A DNA stretch of 64,000 bases from Paenalicyclobacillus ferrooxydans (GTDB lineage Bacteria > Bacillota > Bacilli > Alicyclobacillales > Alicyclobacillaceae), in contig NZ_LJCO01000096.1 of the NCBI RefSeq assembly GCF_001399675.1, positions 1-64,000 on the forward strand, read 5' to 3'. Below, piece by piece: positions 27,346-36,777 of this stretch; positions within the stretch are counted from its first letter, which is position 1, and each line of letters opens with the position of its first letter. Below the pieces are notes generated by a model, which saw only the letters and a program-made list of their open reading frames with translations, did no database searches and was not told the DNA's origin. The translations under genes and the position numbers were made by a program.

Positions 27346-28293
27346 ATGACCTTGAAACAACGCCCCAAAATTGCGAGAGACTTGACTCAACTGATTGGCA
27401 ATACGCCGCTGCTGCGTCTCAGCCAGATTAGTGATGAGACTGGTGCGGAGGTACTAGCCAAACTGGAATACTTCAACCCGCTCGGAAGCGTCAAAGACCG
27501 GATTGGATTCGCCATGATTGAGGCTGCAGAACAAGCGGGCTTAATTACGCCAGGCCAGACGACGATTATTGAACCGACCAGCGGAAATACAGGCATTGCG
27601 CTTGCTTTTGTTTCGGCAGCCAAAGGATATCGCTGTATCCTCTGCATGCCTGAGACCATGAGCGTTGAACGTCGGAACCTGCTCAAGGCGCTGGGCGCAG
27701 AAATTGTACTGACAGAAGGACCAAAGGGCATGAAAGGTGCCATTGCCAAGGCAGAAGAACTGAAAGAGCAAATGGACAACGCCTTCATCCCGCAGCAGTT
27801 CGATAACCCAGCAAATCCCGAAATTCATCGCAACACGACTGCGCTCGAAGTCTGGGAAGACACCGACGGCGAGGTCGATCTGTTCATCAGCGGCATCGGC
27901 ACGGGCGGAACGATAACAGGGGTCGGTGAGGTTTTAAAAGAACGTAAGCCATCCGTTCAGATCATTGCGGTAGAACCGACCGATTCTCCTGTCTTGTCCG
28001 GTGGTAGCTCAGGACCTCATAAAATCCAGGGTATTGGAGCAGGGTTCATTCCATCTGTGCTCAACACAGAGGTCTACGATGAAATTGTCCAAGTCACAAA
28101 TGAGCAAGCCTTTGAAGCTTCACGCAGCGTTGCCAAAACAGAAGGTCTACTGGTCGGTATCTCATCTGGAGCGGCCATCCACGCAGCAACAGAACTGGCA
28201 AAGCGTCCGGAAAACAAGGGCAAAACGATTGTGGTCTTATTGCCTGACACCGGTGAGCGCTACCTGTCTACCGCGCTGTACAACTTCGAGTAA
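27346..28293 (+). CDS. cysK: Cysteine synthase (O-acetylserine sulfhydrylase)
   Basis: A 315-residue PLP enzyme of fold type II that forms cysteine from O-acetylserine and sulfide. The Schiff-base Lys is K50 in [11 protein letters not shown], the substrate loop TSGNTG is at 78-83, and the phosphate-binding GTGGT loop lies near 185. Length and sequence fit CysK rather than CysM. It lies divergent from the sulfate-reduction operon, completing sulfide fixation. The ribosome site AGGAG lies about ten bases before the ATG and a strong terminator follows. Confidence 0.95.
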   Translation: MTLKQRPKIARDLTQLIGNTPLLRLSQISDETGAEVLAKLEYFNPLGSVKDRIGFAMIEAAEQAGLITPGQTTIIEPTSGNTGIALAFVSAAKGYRCILCMPETMSVERRNLLKALGAEIVLTEGPKGMKGAIAKAEELKEQMDNAFIPQQFDNPANPEIHRNTTALEVWEDTDGEVDLFISGIGTGGTITGVGEVLKERKPSVQIIAVEPTDSPVLSGGSSGPHKIQGIGAGFIPSVLNTEVYDEIVQVTNEQAFEASRSVAKTEGLLVGISSGAAIHAATELAKRPENKGKTIVVLLPDTGERYLSTALYNFE

Positions 28294-28317
28294 TCAGCAC
28301 TGACGAGTGATCAATCG

Positions 28318-28350
28318 GAGGGCAAGCTCACGTGGGCTTGCCCTCTTTTT
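28318..28350 (+). terminator. Intrinsic terminator of cysK
   Basis: A perfect ten-pair stem GAGGGCAAGC/GCTTGCCCTC with an eight-base loop is followed directly by TTTTT. It lies 25 bp after the cysK stop codon and separates it from the MMPL transporter gene. Confidence 0.93.
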
Positions 28351-28452
28351 GACGTTCTTCGTAAAAAACATTTTTCTATCTCGACAAAATTAACCTTCCA
28401 GTATATAAATAAAATGACATCACGCCGTTTCTATCGGCAAAAGGAGCAGTCT

Positions 28453-30810
28453 ATGCACGAATCGAGTTTCTTTGAAAAATGGGGCGCCTTGGTCGCGGGG
28501 CGTTGGTCAAAGTGGATCACAGTGGCTGTTTGGATTGTACTTGCGGCAGTTCTATCCATTGCGGCCCCTTCCGTCAACCGTGAAGAAAACAACCAGGCGG
28601 CTTCCTTACCTGCAAGTGCTCCGAGCGTTGTCGCGAGTACAAAGCTGCAGACTGCATTTCCGTCATCTGCTGGTCAACCGGCGCTGGTGGTTTGGTACCG
28701 TGCAGGCGGGCTGACCACTGCAGATCTGACAGACATTCAAGTCTTCACCAGACAACTGCGAACGCATCCAATCGCTGGACAAAAGTCCATTCCTCCGCTC
28801 GATTCCATGCCAGCTGCAGCTCTGCGGGGGTTTGAGTCATCGGATCACACTACCTTTGTATTACCCGTCACTTTTCAGCAAAATGTTGACCCTTCGGTAT
28901 TAACCAAGTCAATTCAGAACATGACAACCCAAATCCAGGCTGCAGCCGGCAAGGATGCCCTGTCGCAGAGTATCAGCTCTCCTGGGCTTCACGTACGCAT
29001 CACCGGACCAGTCGGCATTGCGGTTGACGCGCAGGGTCTGTTTAAAAATGCCGATGTCACGCTGCTGGCTTCGACCACTCTGCTCGTTCTTGTCTTGCTG
29101 ATTTTGCTCTATCGTTCTCCCATTCTCGCGTTTGTGCCGTTAGTCGGTGTTGGCTTTGCCTACGGAGTCGTTAGCCCGTTACTCGGACTTCTGGCAAAAT
29201 CAGGAATCATCGTGGTAGACGCACAAGGTATTTCTATCATGACCGTGTTGCTCTTTGGTGCAGGCACGGATTACTGTCTATTCATCGTCTCCCGTTACCG
29301 TGAACTGCTGGCTGTCGAGTCTGACAAGCATCAAGCGATGAAAAAGGCTGCGGGCGGAGCCGCCGGGGCCGTCGCGATGAGCGGTCTCACCGTTGTCCTG
29401 TCGCTCTTCACTCTGCTTTTTGCAAAGTACGGCTCAGACCATCGATTTGCCGTGCCCTTCAGCTTGTCAATCCTGGTCATGGCTCTTGCCGGGATCACGC
29501 TGGTTCCTGCTCTCCTTGCGATTCTCGGTCGAATGGCGTTCTTCCCGTTCATTCCGCGCACGGAGGAGATGCGGCGCATTAGCGGTGCAAAACGTGGTGT
29601 AAAGTCGATGTCTAGGCGTCAAGCAACAAGAGGTTCCGGAACTCCAGGACGGTTCAGCCAAGCAATCGGGCGCATCGTCTCCACACGACCATGGCCAGTG
29701 GTCATCGCGAGTGTCATCGTACTTGGCATTCTTGCGTCCTTTACCGCGCAGATTCGGCCAACCTACGACTTGCTGACCTCGTTCCCGAAAACGATGCAAA
29801 GTCGAGAAGGTTACACGTTGCTCTCCGATCATTTTTCCAAAGGTACGCTGGCTCCAGTTCAGGTGATGATTCAAACCACAGGATCGGATCAAAGCAATGG
29901 GGCGAGCGCGGCTGGCAACCAAAAGACGGACAGCGGAGCAAGCCAATCTGCTCAGGCAGTGGCAAAGACACTCAAGTCTCTGTCCTTTGTTCAATCTGTG
30001 AGCCAGCCAAAGCGGAGTTTAGCAGAACCAGGGATTTACCTTTATAACGTGACGCTCAACGAAGACCCATACTCTTTACAGGCGATGCAAGACATCCCCA
30101 TCATGGAAAAGAGCGTTCAAAAGACCCTTGGCAATGCCTCGGTGACGTCAGGTACGAATGCCGCTCGTAATCAAACAGGTTCAAACGGATCTGCAGTTTC
30201 GAACACGAGTTCAAGTAACGTGTGGATTGGAGGAGAAACAGCGACGCAATACGATACACAGCAATACACCAACCGAGATACACGTACCGTTATTCCTATC
30301 GTCATCGCCATCATCGCCGTGTTGCTGCTTCTGTATTTGCGATCCGTTGTCGCGATGGTCTACCTCATTCTGACCGTCGTTCTATCCTACTTCTCAGCGC
30401 TCGGTCTCGGTTGGATCTTGTTGCACTACGGACTGCACACGTCCGCGATTTCCGGTGCAATACCGCTTTACTCATTCGTTTTCCTTGTTGCCCTTGGGGA
30501 GGATTACAACATCTTTATGGTGTCACGGATTTGGCAAGCGAAAGAGGTCATGACACTCCAAAATGCCATCAGCGAAGGTGTAAGTCGCACGAGCAGCGTC
30601 ATTACATCAGCGGGCCTAATCCTGGCAGCCACCTTTGCCGTGCTTGCGAGCCTGCCATTACAGATTCTCGTGCAGTTTGGCATTGTGACCGCAATTGGGG
30701 TCCTGCTCGACACCTTCATCGTCCGTCCCCTGCTCGTTCCGTCCATTACGGCTCTCCTCGGACGTGCTGCCTTCTGGCCCGTTAAATTAAAACAGACCGA
30801 CCCGAAATGA
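28453..30810 (+). CDS. MMPL/RND family membrane transporter
   Basis: A 785-residue RND-superfamily protein of the MMPL group, exporting lipids or hydrophobic compounds in known members. It has two repeats, each with a span, a large extracytoplasmic loop (about 45-200 and 420-600) and five or six further spans. Conserved segments include the SIMTVLLFGAGTDYCLFIVSRYRE block in the first half and the matching VALGEDYNIFMVSRIW in the second. The start is ATG six bases after AAGGAG; a longer frame of 13 residues lacks a ribosome site. The second loop is Ser/Asn/Thr-rich. It is a single gene; substrate cannot be inferred. Confidence 0.9.
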   Translation: MHESSFFEKWGALVAGRWSKWITVAVWIVLAAVLSIAAPSVNREENNQAASLPASAPSVVASTKLQTAFPSSAGQPALVVWYRAGGLTTADLTDIQVFTRQLRTHPIAGQKSIPPLDSMPAAALRGFESSDHTTFVLPVTFQQNVDPSVLTKSIQNMTTQIQAAAGKDALSQSISSPGLHVRITGPVGIAVDAQGLFKNADVTLLASTTLLVLVLLILLYRSPILAFVPLVGVGFAYGVVSPLLGLLAKSGIIVVDAQGISIMTVLLFGAGTDYCLFIVSRYRELLAVESDKHQAMKKAAGGAAGAVAMSGLTVVLSLFTLLFAKYGSDHRFAVPFSLSILVMALAGITLVPALLAILGRMAFFPFIPRTEEMRRISGAKRGVKSMSRRQATRGSGTPGRFSQAIGRIVSTRPWPVVIASVIVLGILASFTAQIRPTYDLLTSFPKTMQSREGYTLLSDHFSKGTLAPVQVMIQTTGSDQSNGASAAGNQKTDSGASQSAQAVAKTLKSLSFVQSVSQPKRSLAEPGIYLYNVTLNEDPYSLQAMQDIPIMEKSVQKTLGNASVTSGTNAARNQTGSNGSAVSNTSSSNVWIGGETATQYDTQQYTNRDTRTVIPIVIAIIAVLLLLYLRSVVAMVYLILTVVLSYFSALGLGWILLHYGLHTSAISGAIPLYSFVFLVALGEDYNIFMVSRIWQAKEVMTLQNAISEGVSRTSSVITSAGLILAATFAVLASLPLQILVQFGIVTAIGVLLDTFIVRPLLVPSITALLGRAAFWPVKLKQTDPK

Positions 30811-30819
30811 GGTCGGTCT
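30794..30819 (-). terminator. Leftward terminator overlapping the MMPL stop codon
   Basis: AGACCGACC/GGTCGGTCT forms a nine-pair stem around the MMPL stop codon. A T-rich run (TTTTAATTT) follows it only when read leftward, so it ends the leftward DinB transcript, although the stem could also protect the MMPL mRNA end. Confidence 0.75.
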
Positions 30820-30861
30820 AACATAATCATTCACCACACCCACAGCGAATAATTAGAATGA

Positions 30862-31380
30862 TTACATTGCGAGATACCTCTCCAGTACAATTTGGACATG
30901 ATGACGCTCGTGTCCAGCGATGATATATGCAATCGCCCTTGCTGAAACGTCCATGTTGTTTGCGACGCCTTTTCTCAGCCAATCCTCGGCATCCACACCG
31001 CGAAGCAATGCGAGGGTGGACTGGCGGACGGCGGTGTAGTTGTCTAACAGGTCGGAGACACTCCAATGGTGGAACGGTGCGTTTTTCATGTACTCACCTT
31101 CATCAAAGCCGGCAAGCGGGGTCTTGTCTCCGCGAAGCACCCGCAGCAAACGGTAACTCATGATACGCTCGGTGTCCGTGATGTGACCGAGAACCTCTTT
31201 GGTCATCCATTTTTCCGGTGCATAGCGGTAATCTGCCTCTTTCCCGCTAAGCTTCGAGAACAGAGCACAAGTATCTGTTTGCTGTTGCTGCAGAATCTCT
31301 ACAAGATTTCCATCTGGAACCAAGCCAACGTAAGGCACGTAATACGCTGGATACTCTTCCGTCAATGGACGCACGAGCAT
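30862..31380 (-). CDS. DinB/YfiT-like metal-binding four-helix protein
   Basis: A 172-residue DinB-superfamily protein, a four-helix bundle with a three-His metal site (H72 in GHITDTER, with the later pair in A-G-H-E-R-H-H near the C-terminus). Members are thiol-dependent transferases or stress proteins of uncertain role. The ATG chosen lies six bases after AGGAGG; the upstream in-frame GTG is part of that ribosome site. Single gene between an MMPL transporter and a sensor kinase. Confidence 0.87.
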   Translation of the reverse strand: MLVRPLTEEYPAYYVPYVGLVPDGNLVEILQQQQTDTCALFSKLSGKEADYRYAPEKWMTKEVLGHITDTERIMSYRLLRVLRGDKTPLAGFDEGEYMKNAPFHHWSVSDLLDNYTAVRQSTLALLRGVDAEDWLRKGVANNMDVSARAIAYIIAGHERHHVQIVLERYLAM

Positions 31381-31622
31381 AATGCTCCTCCTCACGAACG
31401 ATGTTCTTTCTTACAGATCTCTTGAGAATTATAACGCTTCAATCGGTCTCCGAACCGCAGGCACAGGACATTCCCTTTGATTTGTTCACGTTGTGGAGAT
31501 GTCACAATAAAAATTTCACATAACTTAATGTATTTGCAACATGATTGCAACATTTGCAGGTTATCATAAGTCTCGTAGGCAGCCACTACTGATTCACTTT
31601 TGACCCCCTTTTTATATACTTG

Positions 31623-31653
31623 GGCCGTCACCTTCGGTGACGGCCACTTTTTT
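31623..31653 (+). terminator. Rightward terminator-like hairpin without an upstream rightward gene
   Basis: A perfect ten-pair stem GGCCGTCACC/GGTGACGGCC with a TTC loop is followed by ACTTTTTT in the rightward direction. On the other strand there is no T-run. Both flanking genes run leftward (kinase ending at 31673, DinB starting at 31380), so a rightward transcript may start inside this 292-bp gap; alternatively the hairpin only stabilises the kinase mRNA end. Confidence 0.6.
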
Positions 31654-31672
31654 GTATATCTGAGGCTGTTCG

Positions 31673-33382
31673 TTACATGGAGGAAGATAATTTCACAGAG
31701 CGGGCATGCGCCTCTACATGGATCACATCTGCATCGGGCAAGCCTATGGTAACGGTCGTCCCTACTCCCTCTTGGCTTTCATACCGGATGTCTCCACCGT
31801 GTTGTTCGATAATCCGATGACAGACCATTAGTCCGAGACCTGTACCACTGCTTTTGGTCGTGTAAAAAGGCTCACCAAGTCTCTTGACCATATCAGCCGG
31901 CATGCCTCGTCCTGTGTCACGCACCACCATCACCAGTACAGGGCCTTGTCGCTCTAAGCCGATGGTAATAGTCCCGCCTGCTCCCGTGGCTTCCAGTGCA
32001 TTCTTCGTGACATTAATTAAAACTTGCTTTAACTGATTTGCGTCAGCGATGACAAATGCAGACTGGATCGTCACTGCATCTTCAATCGAAATACTCGCAA
32101 GTAGCGCTTGCAGCCGCATAATCTCAATCACTTCACGTACAACGGTGCTGACATCCATTCGCTTTTTCGTCTCTACCTGAGGCTTGGCAAGTACAAGCAT
32201 CTGTCCGGAGACTAAGTCCAAGCGATTCATTTCGTGTTCCATAATGGACACGTATCGTTTGGTCGTCGGATCATGCGTCTTCAACAGCTTCAGGAATCCC
32301 TTCAGCGAAGTCAGTGGGTTGCGTATCTCATGGGCAACCCCAGCAGCAAGTTCCCCAACTGTCGACAACTTGTCCAGTTTTTGCATCATTTCTTCCGCCC
32401 GGCGAATCGGGCGAAGGTCCGTTACGACGGCATAGTAGCCATTCGGCTCACCAGACACGATCAGTGGCACAATCGTCAGTCGTACCGGAATCCGGTCGCC
32501 TTGTCGATGCCGCAGATGGACATCCATATTGGACAGAACCTCACCGTTCAACGCACGTCTGCTGATACCTTGTGCCAACTCTTCATCTTCAGCAAACCAC
32601 ACCTTGAGTCGGTTCAATCCGACCAATTCTTCCGTGGAATACCCGGTTATCTCCTCGTAGGCTTTGTTGACAAAGAGAATTTGTCCTTGCCGGTCAATGG
32701 CACAAATACCTTCGGGGTTGTACTCGACCAAGGATCGGTAACGTTCTTCACTTTCACGAAGAGACTTTTGCGACTCCACCAGTTGCAGATGCACCCTGCC
32801 TGCCTCAACAATGTTATCGAGAACAAATACCGCGGGCAGCATCAACAGCGTCTGCACTACTGCTGCGGGCACCAAGGTCTGAATGTAAGGCTGAAGCAGC
32901 GCCCAACCATGATTTGGTGCCTGCGTGTCAAAATACACGAAAACAAACAGCAATTGAATGAGTGTAGCACTGAGAGCGAGCCCAACACTCACGAGCAAGC
33001 GGCGAGCAGACGAATAACCGTCGAAACGTTTGGACACCAGTAAGGGTGGAACGCTGTATGCAAGGATCGAAATCACGGCAAGCAATACCCCTGAGTGCCC
33101 TGCATGAAGACGGTACGCTGCAACGATGGCGACGGAAATCAGTCCAGCGTTCCGTTTTCCATATAAAAAGGCCAAAATGATAGGGATTAGTTTCATGTCT
33201 TCCGCCATGCCGAAGATGTGCAGCGGGTACATCTCGGACAAAACGGCGGAAAGTCCCCCGTACAACCCAACGATAGGTGTCGCATAGGGCAAACGGTCAA
33301 ACGATTTTCGAAACGCCCAAAGCTGATAGAACAGCAAGGGAAAAATAACAATCCCAAAGTGAACAAAAAACCGATCAAACAC
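31673..33382 (-). CDS. Orphan sensor histidine kinase, 5TM(LYT)-PAS-HisKA type (KinB-like)
   Basis: A 569-residue membrane kinase. The first 190 residues hold about six hydrophobic segments of the 5TM-LYT type, with GLYGGLSAVLSEMYP. A PAS domain covers about 208-325. The HisKA domain has H351 in AHEIRNPLTSLKGFL, a motif typical of the sporulation phosphorelay kinases (KinA-E). The HATPase domain has NVTKNALEA, DTGRGMP and GTGLGLMV. No response regulator is adjacent, as expected for kinases feeding Spo0F. A role in sporulation initiation is inference from domain order and orphan status. Confidence 0.9.
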   Translation of the reverse strand: MFDRFFVHFGIVIFPLLFYQLWAFRKSFDRLPYATPIVGLYGGLSAVLSEMYPLHIFGMAEDMKLIPIILAFLYGKRNAGLISVAIVAAYRLHAGHSGVLLAVISILAYSVPPLLVSKRFDGYSSARRLLVSVGLALSATLIQLLFVFVYFDTQAPNHGWALLQPYIQTLVPAAVVQTLLMLPAVFVLDNIVEAGRVHLQLVESQKSLRESEERYRSLVEYNPEGICAIDRQGQILFVNKAYEEITGYSTEELVGLNRLKVWFAEDEELAQGISRRALNGEVLSNMDVHLRHRQGDRIPVRLTIVPLIVSGEPNGYYAVVTDLRPIRRAEEMMQKLDKLSTVGELAAGVAHEIRNPLTSLKGFLKLLKTHDPTTKRYVSIMEHEMNRLDLVSGQMLVLAKPQVETKKRMDVSTVVREVIEIMRLQALLASISIEDAVTIQSAFVIADANQLKQVLINVTKNALEATGAGGTITIGLERQGPVLVMVVRDTGRGMPADMVKRLGEPFYTTKSSGTGLGLMVCHRIIEQHGGDIRYESQEGVGTTVTIGLPDADVIHVEAHARSVKLSSSM

Positions 33383-33446
33383 GCCGCTGACACTCCTACG
33401 TTCGTGATCTCTGATTTGTGGTCTCTGATTCGTGTTCCCAGATTGG

Positions 33447-33511
33447 ATAGTACCTCATTAAATAGTACCTCATTAAATAGTACCTTATCAGAAAATAGTA
33501 CCTTATCAGAT
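33447..33511. repeat. Short tandem repeats upstream of the kinase (ATAGTACCT units)
   Basis: Two copies of ATAGTACCTCATTAA are followed by two copies of a related unit with ATAGTACCTTATCAG. Just left, TCTCTGATT-based words also occur twice (near 33408 and 33423), and TCAGAT/TTATCAGAT recurs to 33530. The patch lies between the aldehyde dehydrogenase stop and the kinase start and so falls in the kinase leader or promoter. Confidence 0.8.
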
Positions 33512-33536
33512 GGCAGATTATCAGATAAGCTCTGAA

Positions 33537-34976
33537 CTACTTTAAAAACATCTTCAGCATTTTTAACCCATTCTTGACGTTTGGGTACCGAACTGGGATA
33601 TCGAAGCGAGTGGTTTGTTTCAGTACGCCCTTTTTGTGCGAGAACGTGTCAAAACTGCCTTGCCCATGATACGCACCAATGCCACTGTTACCCACTCCTC
33701 CAAAGGGCAGGTAAGGAGAAACGAAGTGGTATACCGTGTCATTGATGCAACCGCCGCCAAATGACACCTCATCGAGCACATGTTTTTGAACGGACGAATC
33801 GTTTGTGAACAGGTATAGTGACAATGGGTTCGGATGATGGTGGATGCCTTCGAGCACTTCGGTAAGGTCGCTATAGTCGAGAACTGGAAGTATCGGCCCG
33901 AAGATCTCCTCCTGCATTACCGGATGGTCCCAATTAATATCCGTCAACACGGTTGGTTCCATTGCCAATTGATTGGCGTTAGTCCCGCCCCCGAACACGA
34001 TTCTCCCACTTTGCTTCAGCAACTCAAGTCTGGCAAAATGCCGCTCACTGACAATGTGTGTATAATTTTCGTTTTTAAGCGGCTCAGTTCCATACAGTTG
34101 CTGTACTGCCTGTTGCAGATGACTGAGAAAGGAATCCTTTACCTTCGTATGCACATACAAGTAGTCTGGAGCCACGCAAGTCTGACCAGCATTGAGAAAC
34201 TTCCCCCACGCGATGCGCTTGGCTGCCAGTTTAAGATTGGCATCCTCATGCACAATGCACGGGCTCTTCCCACCGAGTTCAAGTGTCACCGGGGTTAAGT
34301 GCTTGGCTGCACGCTCCCCGACAATCTTGCCGACCGCGACACCACCGGTAAAAAAGATATAATCCAGTTTTTCTTCCAATAAAGACTGACTGGTCTCAGC
34401 CCCGCCCAATACGACTGCAATGTATTCCTGCGGAAACACACTCAACATCAGTTGCCTCATGACTTCCGATGTGTTCGGGGTCAACTCAGACGGTTTGAGG
34501 ATAGCGCAGTTCCCTGCCGCGATGGCCCCAATCAAGGGTGCAAGCGCAAGTTGGAACGGATAATTCCACGGTGAGATAATCAGCGATACCCCATACGGTT
34601 CGGAGTAGATATAGCTTGTCGATCCGATGTGGGTCATCGGAGTCTTCACTTTTTTTGGCTTTACCCACGAGGAAAGATGCTTCTGTGTAAAACGAATTTC
34701 AGCCAGTACAACGCCGATCTCGGAGGAGTACGCTTCAAACTCGGATTTATTCAGGTCTTGTTTCAAAGCTTGCATTAGTTCATCTTCGTTCTCTTGAATG
34801 ACCCTTTGCAACTGATTCAAAGCATCGAGACGAAACGCGATGTCTCTCGTTTTTCCTGAGCGAAAAAACATGCGTTGCTGATAGACGAGTGAATGATATT
34901 CTCCCAATCGATGCACACCTTTTCCAGCTTCCGTCTTACCTTTGACTATGTCAGACTTTTCGGCCATGTCAAGCAC
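33537..34976 (-). CDS. NAD(P)-dependent aldehyde dehydrogenase (class 3 / YwdH-like)
   Basis: A 479-residue aldehyde dehydrogenase. Catalytic residues are C267 (GQTCVAPDY) and general base E233 (LELGGKSP), the oxyanion Asn is in SPWNYPF (N138), and the cofactor loop FTGGVAVGK lies near 210. The short family length, GQTCVAPDY and hydrophobic C-terminal extension (VKNGLKMLKMFLK) place it with class 3/fatty-aldehyde type enzymes such as YwdH and AlkH, often membrane-associated. Nearby genes give no pathway clue. Start is the first in-frame codon; ribosome site is weak, and ATG four codons later is an alternative. Confidence 0.92.
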   Translation of the reverse strand: MLDMAEKSDIVKGKTEAGKGVHRLGEYHSLVYQQRMFFRSGKTRDIAFRLDALNQLQRVIQENEDELMQALKQDLNKSEFEAYSSEIGVVLAEIRFTQKHLSSWVKPKKVKTPMTHIGSTSYIYSEPYGVSLIISPWNYPFQLALAPLIGAIAAGNCAILKPSELTPNTSEVMRQLMLSVFPQEYIAVVLGGAETSQSLLEEKLDYIFFTGGVAVGKIVGERAAKHLTPVTLELGGKSPCIVHEDANLKLAAKRIAWGKFLNAGQTCVAPDYLYVHTKVKDSFLSHLQQAVQQLYGTEPLKNENYTHIVSERHFARLELLKQSGRIVFGGGTNANQLAMEPTVLTDINWDHPVMQEEIFGPILPVLDYSDLTEVLEGIHHHPNPLSLYLFTNDSSVQKHVLDEVSFGGGCINDTVYHFVSPYLPFGGVGNSGIGAYHGQGSFDTFSHKKGVLKQTTRFDIPVRYPNVKNGLKMLKMFLK

Positions 34977-35026
34977 CGACTGCAGAGATTAGGTTTTCAT
35001 AACAACGAGGACTACGCTGGTCACAA

Positions 35027-35053
35027 TAAAAAAGGCGGGATCGCCCCCGGAAA
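35027..35053 (-). terminator. Leftward terminator of the glycosyltransferase gene
   Basis: Read leftward, a short GC stem GGCG/CGCC with a four-base loop is followed by TTTTTTATTG. It lies about 25 bp after the stop codon of the PIG-V-like gene. The stem is short, so termination may be partial. Confidence 0.5.
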
Positions 35054-35076
35054 AACCGAGAGCCATCCCAGAAAAC

Positions 35077-36258
35077 TTACGCTACCCAGTGGGCAGACGA
35101 GAATAGTCCAGTGAGCCAAACGAGGAATATTGCGGAGCCTGCGATAACGGCAATATACGTCTCCAACCGCCGCATTTTTGCGCCGACAAACAAGAACAGC
35201 GGGAACAGCATCAAGACGAAACGAACCATTGACATCGGGTACTTACCTGCGACAGAGAATAACGGGATTAACAGAAGTATGGCGCTGAACAGCCACTGTT
35301 CGAGCGGTATTCTCCGGATCGAGGCAAGGAGTATGATGAGAAACGTCACCGAGGCCAGGAAGCCGACCGGATCATAATGGTAATCCAGACGAAGTGACGT
35401 CCAGATGAACGCAAAATGTCGATGCCAATGATGCTTTTCTGCCCACAGGAACATCAGTGGATTTTTGTAGACATGATCTAGCCATGCGAAATAAATCAAT
35501 AGACACGCTACGGGAATAAGCGATACCGAAGCGGCGCGGAGGAATAAACGCCCCACCCGTCGGTCCACGCGAAAATCACGCCAGACCAGCCAGAGCAAAG
35601 AGAGGACGCCAAAAATTCCAAGGTCCCAGCAGAGTGCGCCAAGTCCCATCAACAGGCCAGCCCAGAAGTACCGCCGCTGATAACCGAGCCAGAAGGCCGC
35701 AACCACGCATAGCAAGAACAGTGACTCGCTGTAGGCGGCGGAGAAGTAATAACTGCTTGGAAAGAGAGCCAAAAACCACAGACCGCGCATCGTCTGCCGC
35801 TCAGAGTAAAACCGCCGCCCCAGTTGGTATAAAAAAGACAGCGCTCCAAAAAAAGCAACGTTGGAAATTGCAATTCCGGCCAACAGGTAGGTACGGTTTC
35901 CGACGACACCATGGAGCCCTCCGTGGTGGAGCGCACTGAGAAGCCGCCCACCCAGTCCCATCAACGCAGGGTAAAGCGGGAAAAACGCGGTTTCATCCGG
36001 AATCTTGCGCAAATACCCGGATCGGGCCACCTCCAAAAACCAAGTTGCATCCCAGTGCGATAAACCGGCGATGAAAACACCGAACTGTCGAGGACTGATC
36101 GTCGGTGATAACGTACCAAAGTAATTCTGCCAAACGGCTACAGCCGTCAATACAATTGCCAAGTGCACTGCAAAAACCGGCCAGACCCTTTTCAGGGTCA
36201 CAAGTATTGGGGCCTGACTTACTGTTCGCCACCTTGTTCCCATATGTTGAACCCCCAC
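35077..36258 (-). CDS. PIG-V / Gpi18-like membrane mannosyltransferase family protein
   Basis: A 393-residue polytopic membrane protein with about nine spans, of GT-C fold. A conserved acidic loop after the first span reads SHWDATWFLEVARSGY (with the W-D needed in this fold), followed by FFPLYPALM, as in bacterial PIG-V/DUF2029-like glycosyltransferases that use polyprenyl-phosphate sugars. The LFPSSYYFSAAYSESLFLL stretch is also typical. Likely substrate is an envelope polysaccharide or glycoprotein; no sugar-biosynthesis genes are adjacent. It stands alone, with the 44-bp repeat array 220 bp upstream. Confidence 0.85.
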   Translation of the reverse strand: MGVQHMGTRWRTVSQAPILVTLKRVWPVFAVHLAIVLTAVAVWQNYFGTLSPTISPRQFGVFIAGLSHWDATWFLEVARSGYLRKIPDETAFFPLYPALMGLGGRLLSALHHGGLHGVVGNRTYLLAGIAISNVAFFGALSFLYQLGRRFYSERQTMRGLWFLALFPSSYYFSAAYSESLFLLCVVAAFWLGYQRRYFWAGLLMGLGALCWDLGIFGVLSLLWLVWRDFRVDRRVGRLFLRAASVSLIPVACLLIYFAWLDHVYKNPLMFLWAEKHHWHRHFAFIWTSLRLDYHYDPVGFLASVTFLIILLASIRRIPLEQWLFSAILLLIPLFSVAGKYPMSMVRFVLMLFPLFLFVGAKMRRLETYIAVIAGSAIFLVWLTGLFSSAHWVA

Positions 36259-36489
36259 GCTTTCACTCAGACAATGCGGATAGAAAGGTCGTCTGCTTGT
36301 CCCATTTACCAGACGTAATTTTACCTCTTAAAGTTCACAGGCCGTCATTAAAAAAACATAAAATTGACGACCTGGCTTAAAAATGTCACCAAGCGAATGC
36401 AGCGAATGTCAGTTTAGACGAAGAGTCACCACATTGGCGACGGGGAGTGAGATGGGAATAAGGTGTCTCTTGTAAAGTCAGCTCAGAGT
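36259..36489. other. Promoter-proximal intergenic stretch left of the 44-bp array
   Basis: This region precedes the PIG-V-like gene and so should carry its promoter. I see no hairpin, palindrome or start codon of interest. It is followed directly by the 44-bp repeat array. Confidence 0.35.
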
Positions 36490-36731
36490 GTCTGACAGGG
36501 ATTTAACTTGGGACGTCGGCCCAAACTCAGAACGTCTGTCAGGGATTTAGCTTGGGACGTCGGCCCAGACTCAGAACGTCTGTCAGGGATTTAGCGTGGG
36601 ACGTCGGCCCAAACTCAGAACGTCTGTCAGGGATTTAGCGTGGGATGTCGGCCCAAACTCAGAACGTCTGTCAGGGATTTAGCGTGGGATGTCGGCCCAA
36701 ACTCAGAACGTCTGTCAGGAAGATAATTTGG
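36490..36731. repeat. 44-bp tandem repeat array
   Basis: Five full units and a partial sixth. GTCTG(A/T)CAGG recurs at 36490, 36534, 36578, 36622, 36666 and 36710, and each unit contains GGGA(C/T)GTCGGCCCA. Substitutions are shared between neighbouring copies, as expected for expansion by slippage or unequal exchange. It lies between the terminator of a small leftward gene and the promoter side of the PIG-V-like gene. Confidence 0.93.
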
Positions 36732-36752
36732 GGTCCCGAGCTTAAATAAAAA

Positions 36753-36777
36753 GTCCACGGGGATTATTCCCGTGGAC
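36753..36777 (-). terminator. Leftward intrinsic terminator of the small acidic protein gene
   Basis: GTCCACGGG/CCCGTGGAC forms a nine-pair stem with a seven-base loop, followed leftward by TTTTTATTT. The stem overlaps the last codons of the 54-residue frame, giving a compact gene with its own terminator. Confidence 0.88.

Noticed and set aside
31392-31631. Leftward frame of 79 residues upstream of the DinB gene
   Set aside because: Its start lies inside a terminator hairpin, it has no ribosome site, and the composition is not protein-like.
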